Assembly: GCA_023443285.1 (NCBI GenBank)
Contig: JAEZVB010000099.1
Location: 1 to 14,548, forward strand
DNA length: 14,548 bases
Direction of reading: 5' to 3'
DNA from: Bacillota bacterium
GTDB taxonomy: Bacteria > Bacillota > Negativicutes > Sporomusales > Sporomusaceae
The position numbers and the translations under genes were made by a program. The notes beneath the pieces were generated by a model. The model made no database searches, had not been told where the DNA came from, and saw only the letters and a program-made list of their open reading frames with translations. Below are positions 1-5,918 of the stretch, piece by piece (the stretch's first letter is position 1; every line of letters starts with the position of its first letter).

Positions 1-125
1 TAAGATGAGGTCTGTCATTCGAAAGAAGTAAGGCCCCTTGCAGATTACAAGGTAGATAGGCCAGATGTGGAAGTGGAGTAATCCATGTAGCTGACTGGTA
101 CTAATAGGCCGAGGACTTGACTTAA
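1..125 (+). rRNA. 23S ribosomal RNA, 3' end (partial)
   Basis: The segment matches the highly conserved 3' terminus of bacterial 23S rRNA, including the sarcin-ricin-distal tail with GACTGGTACTAATAGGCC at about 92-109 followed by GAGGACTTGACTTAA. The 5' part lies outside the window. The exact 3' end is uncertain by a few bases; it should fall just before the hairpin at 131-149 (arms GTTTGCA / TGCAAAC), which is probably part of the processing spacer. No 5S rRNA sequence follows in the next 120 bases; the next RNA gene is tRNA-Asn. Confidence 0.95.
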
Positions 126-246
126 ACCTCGTTTGCATGAAGTGCAAACATCAGTAAGACTAATTGCTAGCTTTCTTTCTGTTCAGTTTTTAGGGAACAT
201 ATATTATATCGAAAGTCGTAAGTCGACAATCGAATGTCGAATACAT

Positions 247-322
247 TCCTCGATAGCTCAGTTGGTAGAGCAATCGGCTGTTAACCGATTTGTCGTAGGT
301 TCGAGTCCTACTCGAGGAGCCA
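247..322 (+). tRNA. tRNA-Asn (anticodon GTT)
   Basis: A full cloverleaf can be drawn. The acceptor stem is TCCTCGA (247-253) with TCGAGGA (312-318). The D-stem is GCTC/GAGC. The anticodon stem ATCGG/CCGAT encloses loop CTGTTAA with anticodon GTT at 280-282. The T-stem GTAGG/CCTAC encloses TTCGAGT. The discriminator is G319, and the CCA at 320-322 is encoded in the DNA. All stems pair perfectly. It lies about 120 bases after 23S rRNA, so it is probably part of the rRNA operon transcript, and a terminator follows directly. Confidence 0.97.
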
Positions 323-330
323 ATTATTTT

Positions 331-359
331 AAAACGCAATCACGTTGTGATTGCGTTTT
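331..359 (+). terminator. Rho-independent terminator after tRNA-Asn
   Basis: A 13-bp perfect stem, AAAACGCAATCAC with GTGATTGCGTTTT, has a 3-base loop and ends in a short T-run. It closes the rRNA-tRNA transcript 8 bases after the tRNA CCA. Confidence 0.85.
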
Positions 360-389
360 CTGTTATGTTAATCATTATAAAGTATAAGG

Positions 390-515
390 CTCAGACGTTT
401 TAGAGTATTCCATATGCTAGGCGGAAGGAGGACGTACCCGGAGTCGTACTGGTAAGTACGTCGGAGGGAACGCCCGGACTGACAACAACGCAGATGGGAT
501 GCTATAAAGCGTCGT
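390..515 (+). ncRNA. Candidate structured RNA between two tRNA-Asn sequences
   Basis: I do not recognise this sequence. It can form four nested helices: GACG 394-397 with CGTC 510-513; AGTATTCC 404-411 with GGGATGCT 496-503 (8 pairs, two G-T); GGCG 420-423 with CGCC 471-474; and GACGTAC 431-437 with GTACGTC 456-462 (7 perfect pairs). Such nesting over about 120 bases is more than expected by chance, but it is hand-folded. It lacks the conserved 5S rRNA motifs, group I intron core sequences and SRP/tmRNA signatures. It could be a decayed RNA gene or a spacer fold. It sits directly upstream of a truncated tRNA-Asn and a terminator. Confidence 0.3.
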
Positions 516-518
516 AAT

Positions 519-567
519 TCGGCTGTTGACCGATTTGTCGCTAGTTCGAGTCCTACTCGAGGAGCCA
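519..567 (+). pseudogene. Truncated tRNA-Asn (3' half only)
   Basis: These 49 bases repeat the 3' part of the intact tRNA-Asn (274-322), including anticodon GTT, T-loop, acceptor 3' strand and CCA, with four substitutions. There is no 5' acceptor strand or D-arm upstream. Three of the substitutions fall in the T-stem: 540-544 GCTAG faces 552-556 CCTAC, leaving three mismatches. The position after the anticodon is G instead of A, and the first anticodon stem pair is lost. It should not make a working tRNA. It may be a duplication remnant or the scar of an element that used the tRNA 3' end as its attachment site. Confidence 0.8.
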
Positions 568-576
568 ATAAGATTT

Positions 577-620
577 AAAACAGCCTATCAAATAATGATT
601 TGATAGGCTGTTTTAGTTTT
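577..620 (+). terminator. Rho-independent terminator after the tRNA remnant
   Basis: A 16-bp perfect stem (577-592 AAAACAGCCTATCAAA with 599-614) has a 6-base loop and is followed by TTTTAGTTTTT. Its strength suggests that the tRNA remnant region is, or was, transcribed. Confidence 0.85.
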
Positions 621-722
621 TATGATATAAAATAGTATAAAAACGGCAATATGGGCAAGTATATATTGGGTGATTTATTCACACACTAGAACTTTGTATG
701 TCTAACAGAAGGAGACTTGCTT

Positions 723-1682
723 ATGAATGTCTATTTAGGAATTGACGTTGGTTCAGTCAGTACCAATATAATCATTTTGGATGAACAAGCAGTAGTGCAA
801 GATACTTTGTATATTCGTACACAAGGGCGCCCTATCGAGGCTGTGCAAACAGGTTTGAGAGAAATTTATGAGCGCAATCCCAATATTACAGTGCGTGGGG
901 TTGGCACTACCGGCAGTGCAAGGGTACTAACAGGTGTAGTAGTAGGAGCGGATAGTGTAAAAAATGAAATTACGGCTCATGCGGTTGCGGCGATGCATCT
1001 GGTACCAGATGTGCAGACTGTACTGGAAATGGGGGGGCAGGACTCCAAAATAATTATTATGCGCGATGGTATAGTGACGGATTTTGCCATGAATACCGTT
1101 TGTGCCGCAGGCACAGGGTCTTTTCTTGATCAACAGGCCGCTAGACTCAATATTCCTATTGAACAATTTGGCAAAATAGCTTTTGAGTCATGTGCGCCTG
1201 TAAGAATTGCTGGTCGCTGTGCTGTATTTGCGGAGTCTGACATGATTCATAAACAGCAGGCAGGTTATTCAACAGCTGATATTTTACATGGTTTATGTCA
1301 AGCTTTGGTTCGAAACTATCTTAATAATGTCGGCAAGGGTAAGCAAATCAAAGGACCTATTTTGTTTCAAGGCGGTGTAGCAGCCAACAAGGGTATGTGT
1401 CGTGCTTTTGAAGAGGCACTACAAGCTGAGATTTTAGTTCCGCCTTATTATAATGTTATGGGTGCTGTGGGTGCAGCTTTATTAGCTAAGGAAGAGATTG
1501 GTGATAGTCGGCCTACCGCATTCCGTGGCTTTGGGGTCACAGATTTTAGTTATCTGCCCAAAAGCTTTGAATGCTCAGGATGCGCAAATATGTGTGAAAT
1601 TGTCGAAATCAGATTAAATGACAAAGTTATTGGCCGCTGGGGTGATCAGTGTGGAAAATGGTCAAATAGCGTAATAATGTAA
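723..1682 (+). CDS. 2-hydroxyacyl-CoA dehydratase/benzoyl-CoA reductase-type activase (BadF/BadG/BcrA/BcrD ATPase family)
   Basis: The family couples ATP hydrolysis to one-electron transfer from a [4Fe-4S] cluster at the dimer interface onto a dehydratase or reductase in the cytoplasm. Visible motifs are DVGSVSTN (res 8-15, phosphate 1), GTTGS (61-65), GGQDSK (104-109), C127 in NTVCAAGTG and C166 in IAGRCAVF. The 39-residue cysteine spacing is that of HgdC cluster ligands. GGVAAN (217-222) and GAVGAA (247-252) complete the ASKHA fold. At 319 aa it is longer than HgdC (about 260). The extra C-terminus holds C284, C287, C291 and C310, possibly another metal site. ATG 723 is preferred over TTG 717 because AGAAGGAG (707-714) lies 8 bases before it but only 2 before TTG. 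No dehydratase subunit is adjacent, so the partner is unknown. Confidence 0.88.
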   Translation: MNVYLGIDVGSVSTNIIILDEQAVVQDTLYIRTQGRPIEAVQTGLREIYERNPNITVRGVGTTGSARVLTGVVVGADSVKNEITAHAVAAMHLVPDVQTVLEMGGQDSKIIIMRDGIVTDFAMNTVCAAGTGSFLDQQAARLNIPIEQFGKIAFESCAPVRIAGRCAVFAESDMIHKQQAGYSTADILHGLCQALVRNYLNNVGKGKQIKGPILFQGGVAANKGMCRAFEEALQAEILVPPYYNVMGAVGAALLAKEEIGDSRPTAFRGFGVTDFSYLPKSFECSGCANMCEIVEIRLNDKVIGRWGDQCGKWSNSVIM

Positions 1683-1690
1683 TTGAAAGC

Positions 1691-1730
1691 AAAAACCCTT
1701 TGCTCAGATTAATTTGAGCAAAGGGTTTTT
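1691..1730. terminator. Bidirectional terminator between convergent genes
   Basis: A 16-bp perfect stem (1691-1706 AAAAACCCTTTGCTCA with 1715-1730) has an 8-base loop. It is flanked by A-runs on one side and T-runs on the other, so it can end both the activase transcript (+) and the EamA-type transcript (-). Confidence 0.88.
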
Positions 1731-1763
1731 GATTGTGAAGGGGAAAATAGATATGGGGTAATC

Positions 1764-2183
1764 TTAATGGAGGCTAATGAGTAACAGGCCAATAGTTATA
1801 AAAAAGGCGCCAATAACTTGGCTGGTGGTCACAATTTCATTGAGTAGAAAATAGCTTAGTATTATTGTAATTAACGGTGCGCAGGCCATTATTAAGGATA
1901 CTTCATTAATATTGCCTTCTTTTAACGCGTAGAAGTAAGCCAGGTCGCCTAATAATGCGGCTAATATGGCTTCAATTGTAATGATTATCCAGAGAACGGG
2001 AGGGACAGTGAGGATTTCACCGTAACCTCGGGCTTTAAAAAACCATGCTGCAATAATGATAGCAGCAATCATAGTTCTTAGGACAAATGCAGTAACAGGA
2101 TTCACACTATTTAAAACTGTTTTACCGAACAATGGCGCTAACCCAAGACAAAAGACTCCAGCTAAGGCGTAGACTAAAAACAT
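1764..2183 (-). CDS. EamA/DMT-type small membrane transporter (single-domain)
   Basis: The 139-aa protein is very hydrophobic and about the length of one EamA domain, so it is a half-size member of the drug/metabolite transporter superfamily; full-length members carry two such domains. Predicted membrane helices are at about residues 2-20, 30-48, 62-86, 95-112 and 118-137. Typical features are the LRTMIAAIII helix and the C-terminal PLITIILSYFLLNE segment with a helix-breaking proline. Such half-size proteins are expected to dimerise. The start is supported by GAGGAA 6 bases before ATG on the minus strand. The substrate cannot be predicted. It is transcribed divergently from crcB. Confidence 0.8.
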   Translation of the reverse strand: MFLVYALAGVFCLGLAPLFGKTVLNSVNPVTAFVLRTMIAAIIIAAWFFKARGYGEILTVPPVLWIIITIEAILAALLGDLAYFYALKEGNINEVSLIMACAPLITIILSYFLLNEIVTTSQVIGAFFITIGLLLISLH

Positions 2184-2247
2184 AATTATTCCTCATTTCA
2201 TACTAAGCCTTTTTGTAGATAAATATGCTAAAATATGTTTATAAAAG

Positions 2248-2285
2248 AACCTATAAAAGGTACTGTGCGAAAGAATATATAGGTT
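2248..2285 (+). repeat. Inverted repeat in the crcB leader
   Basis: AACCTATA (2248-2255) is perfectly inverted at 2278-2285, separated by 22 bases, between the divergent EamA-type gene and crcB. It could be an operator or an mRNA hairpin. The area lacks the conserved fluoride riboswitch sequences often found before crcB. Confidence 0.35.
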
Positions 2286-2312
2286 ATATATTACATAGAG
2301 GGGTTGATTTAG

Positions 2313-2693
2313 ATAGTAACAAATATACTGTTGGTGGCTTTAGGTGGTGGTATAGGCTCAGTAACCCGATATGCATTGTCAATGTGGGCTGCTGCGAAAA
2401 TAGGTACATCATTCCCGTATGGTACCTTACTTGCTAATGTTATAGGGTGTTTTATTATTGGGATTTTCATGACAATAGTTACCGAAAGGTTTATTGCCAA
2501 TCCTTATTGGCGGTTATTGATTACGACTGGCTTTTTAGGTGGTCTTACAACCTTTTCCTCTTATAGTTACGAGACATTTAAATTGCTTGAGGATACCGGT
2601 ATCAATGCTGCTTTTTACAATATGGCTGCTAATCTGATTAGCGGTCTTATGGCTACTTGGCTAGGAATTAAGGTGGTTAGAATTCTATTTTGA
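2313..2693 (+). CDS. crcB: Fluoride exporter CrcB/Fluc
   Basis: Fluc proteins are dual-topology dimeric fluoride channels in the inner membrane that lower cytoplasmic fluoride. The sequence shows GGGIGSVTRY near the N-terminus, GTLLANVIGCFIIGI (the conserved Asn in helix 2), TTGFLGGLTTFSSYSYE (helix 3 with the Na+-site and phenylalanine motif) and a fourth helix at the C-terminus. The start is unusual. TTG at 2331 or GTG at 2334 would cut the first helix to about four residues before GGG and has no SD. Reading from ATA at 2313 gives IVTNILLVALGGG, the normal family length (126 aa), with AGAGGGG (2297-2303) 9 bases upstream; an in-frame stop lies at 2310. The ATA start is inferred. One gene copy implies a homodimer. 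Confidence 0.9.
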   Translation: MVTNILLVALGGGIGSVTRYALSMWAAAKIGTSFPYGTLLANVIGCFIIGIFMTIVTERFIANPYWRLLITTGFLGGLTTFSSYSYETFKLLEDTGINAAFYNMAANLISGLMATWLGIKVVRILF

Positions 2694-2720
2694 AAAAATT
2701 AGAGGGAAGGCAGGAGTAGG

Positions 2721-3680
2721 ATGAAGAAAATAGCTGTAATAACTAGCGGAGGCGATTGTCCAGGAATGAATGCAGCTATCCGTGCTGCGGTTCGTGTGGC
2801 ATTGGCTTCCGGCATTGAAGTATGGGGGATTAAAAACGGCTATGTCGGTATGATTAATGATGACATGATTAAGTTAGATTCACGTTCTGTAGGTGACATT
2901 ATTCAAAAAGGTGGCACTTTTTTAGGCACGGCTCGTAGTGAAGAGTTTAAAACGTTAGCGGGACGACAAAAAGCCGCCGCTAATCTACAGGCACGTGGTA
3001 TTGAAGGTCTTATTATTATTGGTGGTGACGGTTCACTTACCGGAGCTAAACTTTTAAGTGAGCTGGGAATTAAGTTTGTAGGTTTGCCGGGAACTATTGA
3101 CAATGATATCTGGGGCACTGATTATACAATTGGCTTTGATACAGCTGTTAATACTGCACTTGATGCCATAAATAAATTACGTGATACAGCCTCTTCCCAT
3201 GGACGGGTTATGTTGGTTGAGGTAATGGGGCGCGCTTGCGGCTGGATTGCACTTACAGCTGGCCTGGCGGGTGGAGCTGAAATTATTCTTGTTCCGGAAC
3301 AGCCATTCTCAGCAGATAATATCTGCAAACAACTTGTTGATTCACGGTCTAAAGGTAAAAAATATAGTATTGTCGTTGTTGCTGAAGGCGCGGGTAGTGC
3401 TGTTAAGCTTAGTGAATATATTGCAAGCAAGACCGGATTGGAGACTAGGGTATCTATCTTGGGACATATTCAACGTGGCGGAGCTCCTACCGTTTCTGAC
3501 CGTCTGTTGGCGAGTCGCTTAACGGAACGAGCAGTTAGAGCGCTTTTAGACGGTAAAAGTGAGATTATGATTGGTTATCAGAATAACGAATGTGTGGAAG
3601 TGCCGATTGCTGCTGCTGTTGGTAAGAAAAAGGATATTGAACCAGAATTATATCGCTTAGCTAATGTGTTATCTCAATAG
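2721..3680 (+). CDS. pfkA: ATP-dependent 6-phosphofructokinase
   Basis: It phosphorylates fructose 6-phosphate to fructose 1,6-bisphosphate in glycolysis, in the cytoplasm as a tetramer. The 319-aa protein aligns in register with E. coli PfkA: G11 in SGGDCPGMN, Y41, R72 in TARS, GGDGS (101-105), PGTIDND with T125, D127 and D129, R162, M169 in EVMGR, E222, R243, H249 and R252 in GHIQRGG. G104 and G124 mark ATP rather than pyrophosphate use. The allosteric ADP/PEP-site region is present, so regulation as in other bacterial PfkA enzymes is likely. The ATG follows AGGAG closely. It begins 27 bases after crcB with no terminator between, so the two may be co-transcribed, although their functions are not obviously linked. 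Confidence 0.97.
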   Translation: MKKIAVITSGGDCPGMNAAIRAAVRVALASGIEVWGIKNGYVGMINDDMIKLDSRSVGDIIQKGGTFLGTARSEEFKTLAGRQKAAANLQARGIEGLIIIGGDGSLTGAKLLSELGIKFVGLPGTIDNDIWGTDYTIGFDTAVNTALDAINKLRDTASSHGRVMLVEVMGRACGWIALTAGLAGGAEIILVPEQPFSADNICKQLVDSRSKGKKYSIVVVAEGAGSAVKLSEYIASKTGLETRVSILGHIQRGGAPTVSDRLLASRLTERAVRALLDGKSEIMIGYQNNECVEVPIAAAVGKKKDIEPELYRLANVLSQ

Positions 3681-3684
3681 GGTA

Positions 3685-3730
3685 ACAAAATCCCGCATTT
3701 ATTTCCTGGGAAATAAATGCGGGATTTTGT
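3685..3730 (+). terminator. Strong terminator after pfkA
   Basis: A 22-bp perfect inverted repeat (3685-3706 with 3709-3730) ends in ATTTTGTCT. It begins 5 bases after the pfkA stop codon. Confidence 0.85.
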
Positions 3731-3765
3731 CTGATATCTGTATATTAAGAGGTTTTCTACTGTTG

Positions 3766-3834
3766 ATGTCGTAAATGTGCATTGCAGAGAGAGGACGTGC
3801 ATTAATGTACGACATAATGTAGACACTCTATAAT
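3766..3834 (+). promoter_or_regulatory. Inverted repeat and possible promoter upstream of the chemoreceptor gene
   Basis: ATGTCGTAAAT (3766-3776) is inverted at 3805-3815 (ATGTACGACAT) with one mismatch. Inside it a 7-base direct repeat GTGCATT occurs at 3777-3783 and 3797-3803. A perfect -10 box TATAAT lies at 3829-3834 just downstream but has no good -35. A weaker alternative is TTGCTG-N17-TAATAT at 3841-3869. The layout suggests a regulated promoter for the chemoreceptor; the regulator is unknown. Confidence 0.35.
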
Positions 3835-3915
3835 TTTTCCTTGCTGTCAGATTGGATTTTTACTAATATATAACCATTAGGGTTAAAATGAGCCCGGGTG
3901 GGGAGAGTGCATGTT

Positions 3916-5394
3916 ATGGCAGGATGGTTTGGGAAGAATAGATCAATTGAAAAGCTAAGTCAAGTGACTGCTAGCTATTTGAACGGAGATATGTCGGTAA
4001 CAATTTCGATAGATGAGTATTCGGCCGACCTGCGCCCGCTTGCCGGCAATATTGCGGCGTTGGCAGATATGCTCAGGACATTTACCCGAGAAACCCAAGT
4101 ATCGTCCAGCCAGGTTTTAGCGGCAGTGAACCAAGTAAATGCAGTTATTGGACAAGCAGCTACCTTGGCGAATCAAGTACAGCAAGAAACTGGTACTGTT
4201 GATAAGTTATCCCAGGATATTGCTGAGGCTACCCAAAACGCTGCAAAACAGATTGATGAAGTTATGCTTGCAGCTCAAACAATAACTGAGGTCGCCGGCG
4301 AAATTTACCAGGACAGTATTACTTCTAAAAAGATGGCCGAGCAAGGCTGTCAGGCTACTGCCAAGGTAGCGGTAGCAATGGATTCCATCCGTCAGGCAAC
4401 GACTGAAGTCGGTGAAAAAATTAGTATTTTAACCCAAATGGCGCGGGATATTGATAGCCTTTTAGCTACTATCCAAGGCATATCGGCGCAGACCAACCTC
4501 TTGTCGCTTAATGCCAGCATCGAGGCGGCACGAGCCGGTGAACACGGCCGGGGTTTTGCGGTAGTTGCCCAGGAGATTCAAAAATTATCAGATGCCAGTG
4601 CTGATGCTGCTCATTCGGCTAATAAATTGTTAGCCGAAATTGACGGTGGTGTGGAATCTGCCGCTAGGGCTGCGGAGGCAGGAGCTGTTGCTGTTGAAGC
4701 AGGAGCTAGAGAAATGCAGGAAGCCGATGCTAGTCTCCAAGCTATTTTTGCTGCAAGTGCTCAGGTTGAGGCCAAAGTGGCGGAGGCAAGTGCTGCCAGG
4801 CAAAATCAGCTAGCAGCTACGCAGCGAACGGCGGATTTTTTGGGACAGATTGCAGATATTGCGGCGCAGGCTGCTAATCGCATGGTGACTGTGGCGTCTT
4901 CTATTGAACAGCAGGATAGGCATTTGGCTAATACCCGGCATATGGGGGATATACTAGCAAAGGTCGCTGACAATCTCGTAACGACTACTGGTAAAATCAC
5001 GCTTTTTGACCTGAATAGTCACAAGGCAGAAGTTGATAGAAAGATTGCCAAATTAAGAGAACTACTTGCCAAGACAGTGAAGGATGAACGTATTATTTCT
5101 ATGAATGCTTATTCCCACAAGGAAATATTAAATAATATTTTGGAAAAAAATTCTGAACTTGAAGCTGCCTGGACTAACCATGCAGATGGACAGTTTATCA
5201 TTTCTTTACCACCGGCGGGGATTGCTAATGCGCAAACAAGAGAATGGTTCAGACAAGCCATGCAAGGAAAGTTTTATGTATCAGAGGTTTATGTTTCGGC
5301 CATATCTCATCAACCCTGCTTAACCATTTCCTTGCCGATTAGTGACAGCATGGGAAGAGTAACCGGTGTGCTTGGCGTTGATTTGAGGCTGTAA
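3916..5394 (+). CDS. Soluble methyl-accepting chemotaxis protein with C-terminal Cache-like sensor domain
   Basis: Chemoreceptors control CheA kinase and thus swimming. The signalling hairpin tip is clear at about res 186-226: IQGISAQTNLLSLNASIEAA, then GEHGRGFAVVAQEI. It is flanked by long Ala/Gln/Glu-rich coiled-coil arms (about 55-185 and 227-360). No membrane segment or signal peptide is present, so it should be cytoplasmic. After the coiled coil, res 383-492 resemble a PDC/Cache sensor fold (REWFRQAMQGKFYVSEVYVS, then SLPISDSMGRVTGVLGVDL). This domain normally lies outside the cell and before the signalling region, so the order is reversed. ATG 3916 is chosen because GGGAGAG (3901-3907) lies 8 bases upstream; the frame also opens at GTG 3898 without SD. 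The ligand is unknown. It is monocistronic between two terminators. Confidence 0.93.
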   Translation: MAGWFGKNRSIEKLSQVTASYLNGDMSVTISIDEYSADLRPLAGNIAALADMLRTFTRETQVSSSQVLAAVNQVNAVIGQAATLANQVQQETGTVDKLSQDIAEATQNAAKQIDEVMLAAQTITEVAGEIYQDSITSKKMAEQGCQATAKVAVAMDSIRQATTEVGEKISILTQMARDIDSLLATIQGISAQTNLLSLNASIEAARAGEHGRGFAVVAQEIQKLSDASADAAHSANKLLAEIDGGVESAARAAEAGAVAVEAGAREMQEADASLQAIFAASAQVEAKVAEASAARQNQLAATQRTADFLGQIADIAAQAANRMVTVASSIEQQDRHLANTRHMGDILAKVADNLVTTTGKITLFDLNSHKAEVDRKIAKLRELLAKTVKDERIISMNAYSHKEILNNILEKNSELEAAWTNHADGQFIISLPPAGIANAQTREWFRQAMQGKFYVSEVYVSAISHQPCLTISLPISDSMGRVTGVLGVDLRL

Positions 5395-5400
5395 AGTATT

Positions 5401-5438
5401 CTTAACTTCAGGGGGGAGTAATCCCCCCTGAAGTTAAG
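5401..5438. terminator. Hairpin between convergent chemoreceptor and cupin genes
   Basis: A 17-bp perfect stem, CTTAACTTCAGGGGGGA with its complement, has the loop GTAA. It starts 6 bases after the chemoreceptor stop and 12 bases before the cupin stop. The T-run is short on both strands, but the stem is very stable, so it probably ends transcription from both sides. Confidence 0.7.
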
Positions 5439-5450
5439 TTGCCAAATAAA

Positions 5451-5786
5451 TTACATTACCAGAACTAATAACATTTTGAAGTTTTCTACAGCATCCAGGC
5501 CGTGAGGAACCTCGGCTGGCATAACAACAACTTGACCAGTAGTTGCCGTGACTTTTGCGTCACCAATCGTAATTTCGGCCTTACCATCAAGAATATAGAC
5601 CATGGCATCGCCAGGAGCGGAGTGGCTACTGATAGCTTCTCCTTTAGCAAAAGCAAACAGGGTCATGCTAAGTGTTTTGTTTTGGGACAAAGTCAGGCTG
5701 ACTACTTTTCCAGGTTGATAGTCTACCAGATTAACCATTTCCAGGGCTTTGCTGAATTCAATATTTTTGATGAATTGTTTTTCCAT
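5451..5786 (-). CDS. Small single-domain cupin protein
   Basis: The 111-aa protein has the conserved beta-barrel pattern of a one-domain cupin. Motif 1 runs from G49 through H55 to G68 (VYILDGKAEITIG), and motif 2 is GQVVVMPAEVPHGLDA with H95. In the classic motif G(X)5HXH(X)3-4E(X)6G only the first His is kept (H55). The second His is A57, and D60 or A61 stands where the Glu would be, so the metal site is incomplete or altered. It may bind a ligand rather than catalyse. The SD is AAGGAGG, 8 bases before ATG. A CRP/FNR-type palindrome and a second palindrome lie upstream, pointing to control by redox, oxygen or a small effector. The function is not known. Confidence 0.85.
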   Translation of the reverse strand: MEKQFIKNIEFSKALEMVNLVDYQPGKVVSLTLSQNKTLSMTLFAFAKGEAISSHSAPGDAMVYILDGKAEITIGDAKVTATTGQVVVMPAEVPHGLDAVENFKMLLVLVM

Positions 5787-5830
5787 GACGAGATCCTCCT
5801 TAAAAATGTAAGTACAAGTTACCTTTGTGT

Positions 5831-5847
5831 TTAGTTTAGCAAACTAA
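5831..5847 (-). promoter_or_regulatory. Second palindrome upstream of the cupin gene
   Basis: TTAGTTT-AGC-AAACTAA is a perfect 7-bp inverted repeat with a 3-base spacer. It overlaps a possible minus-strand -10 box TAAACT (positions 5838-5833), which makes it a candidate repressor operator. Confidence 0.4.
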
Positions 5848-5859
5848 GCTAGAATAAAC

Positions 5860-5875
5860 TGTGACATGTGTCACA
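5860..5875 (-). promoter_or_regulatory. CRP/FNR-type binding site upstream of the cupin gene
   Basis: TGTGACATGTGTCACA matches the CRP/FNR-family consensus TGTGA-N6-TCACA perfectly, with 7-bp arms. If the -10 box TAAACT at 5838-5833 (minus strand) is real, the site centre lies about 41.5 bases before the start of transcription, the spacing of class II activation. That spacing argument is inference; the palindrome itself is seen. Confidence 0.65.
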
Positions 5876-5883
5876 ATTTACTA

Positions 5884-5909
5884 AAAAACAGGCCGTTTGG
5901 CCTGTTTTT
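5884..5909 (-). terminator. Terminator of the 95-aa gene
   Basis: AAAAACAGGCC (5884-5894) pairs with GGCCTGTTTTT (5899-5909) around the loop GTTT. On the minus strand the T-run (TGTTTTTTAG) follows the stem, 9 bases after the stop of the 95-aa gene. Confidence 0.85.
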
Positions 5910-5918
5910 GCCGTTCCA

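Noticed and set aside
390..515. A 5S rRNA gene or a group I intron in the tRNA
   Set aside because: The conserved 5S loop sequences (CCGAAC-type and GATGGTA) are missing. Group I core sequences are absent and there is no 5' exon of the second tRNA.
133..568. Open frames across the tRNA region on both strands
   Set aside because: They read through the tRNA-Asn, its terminator and the tRNA remnant, without SD or protein-like composition.
2184..2312. Fluoride riboswitch before crcB
   Set aside because: The characteristic conserved sequences and pseudoknot partners are not found; only an 8-bp inverted repeat is present.
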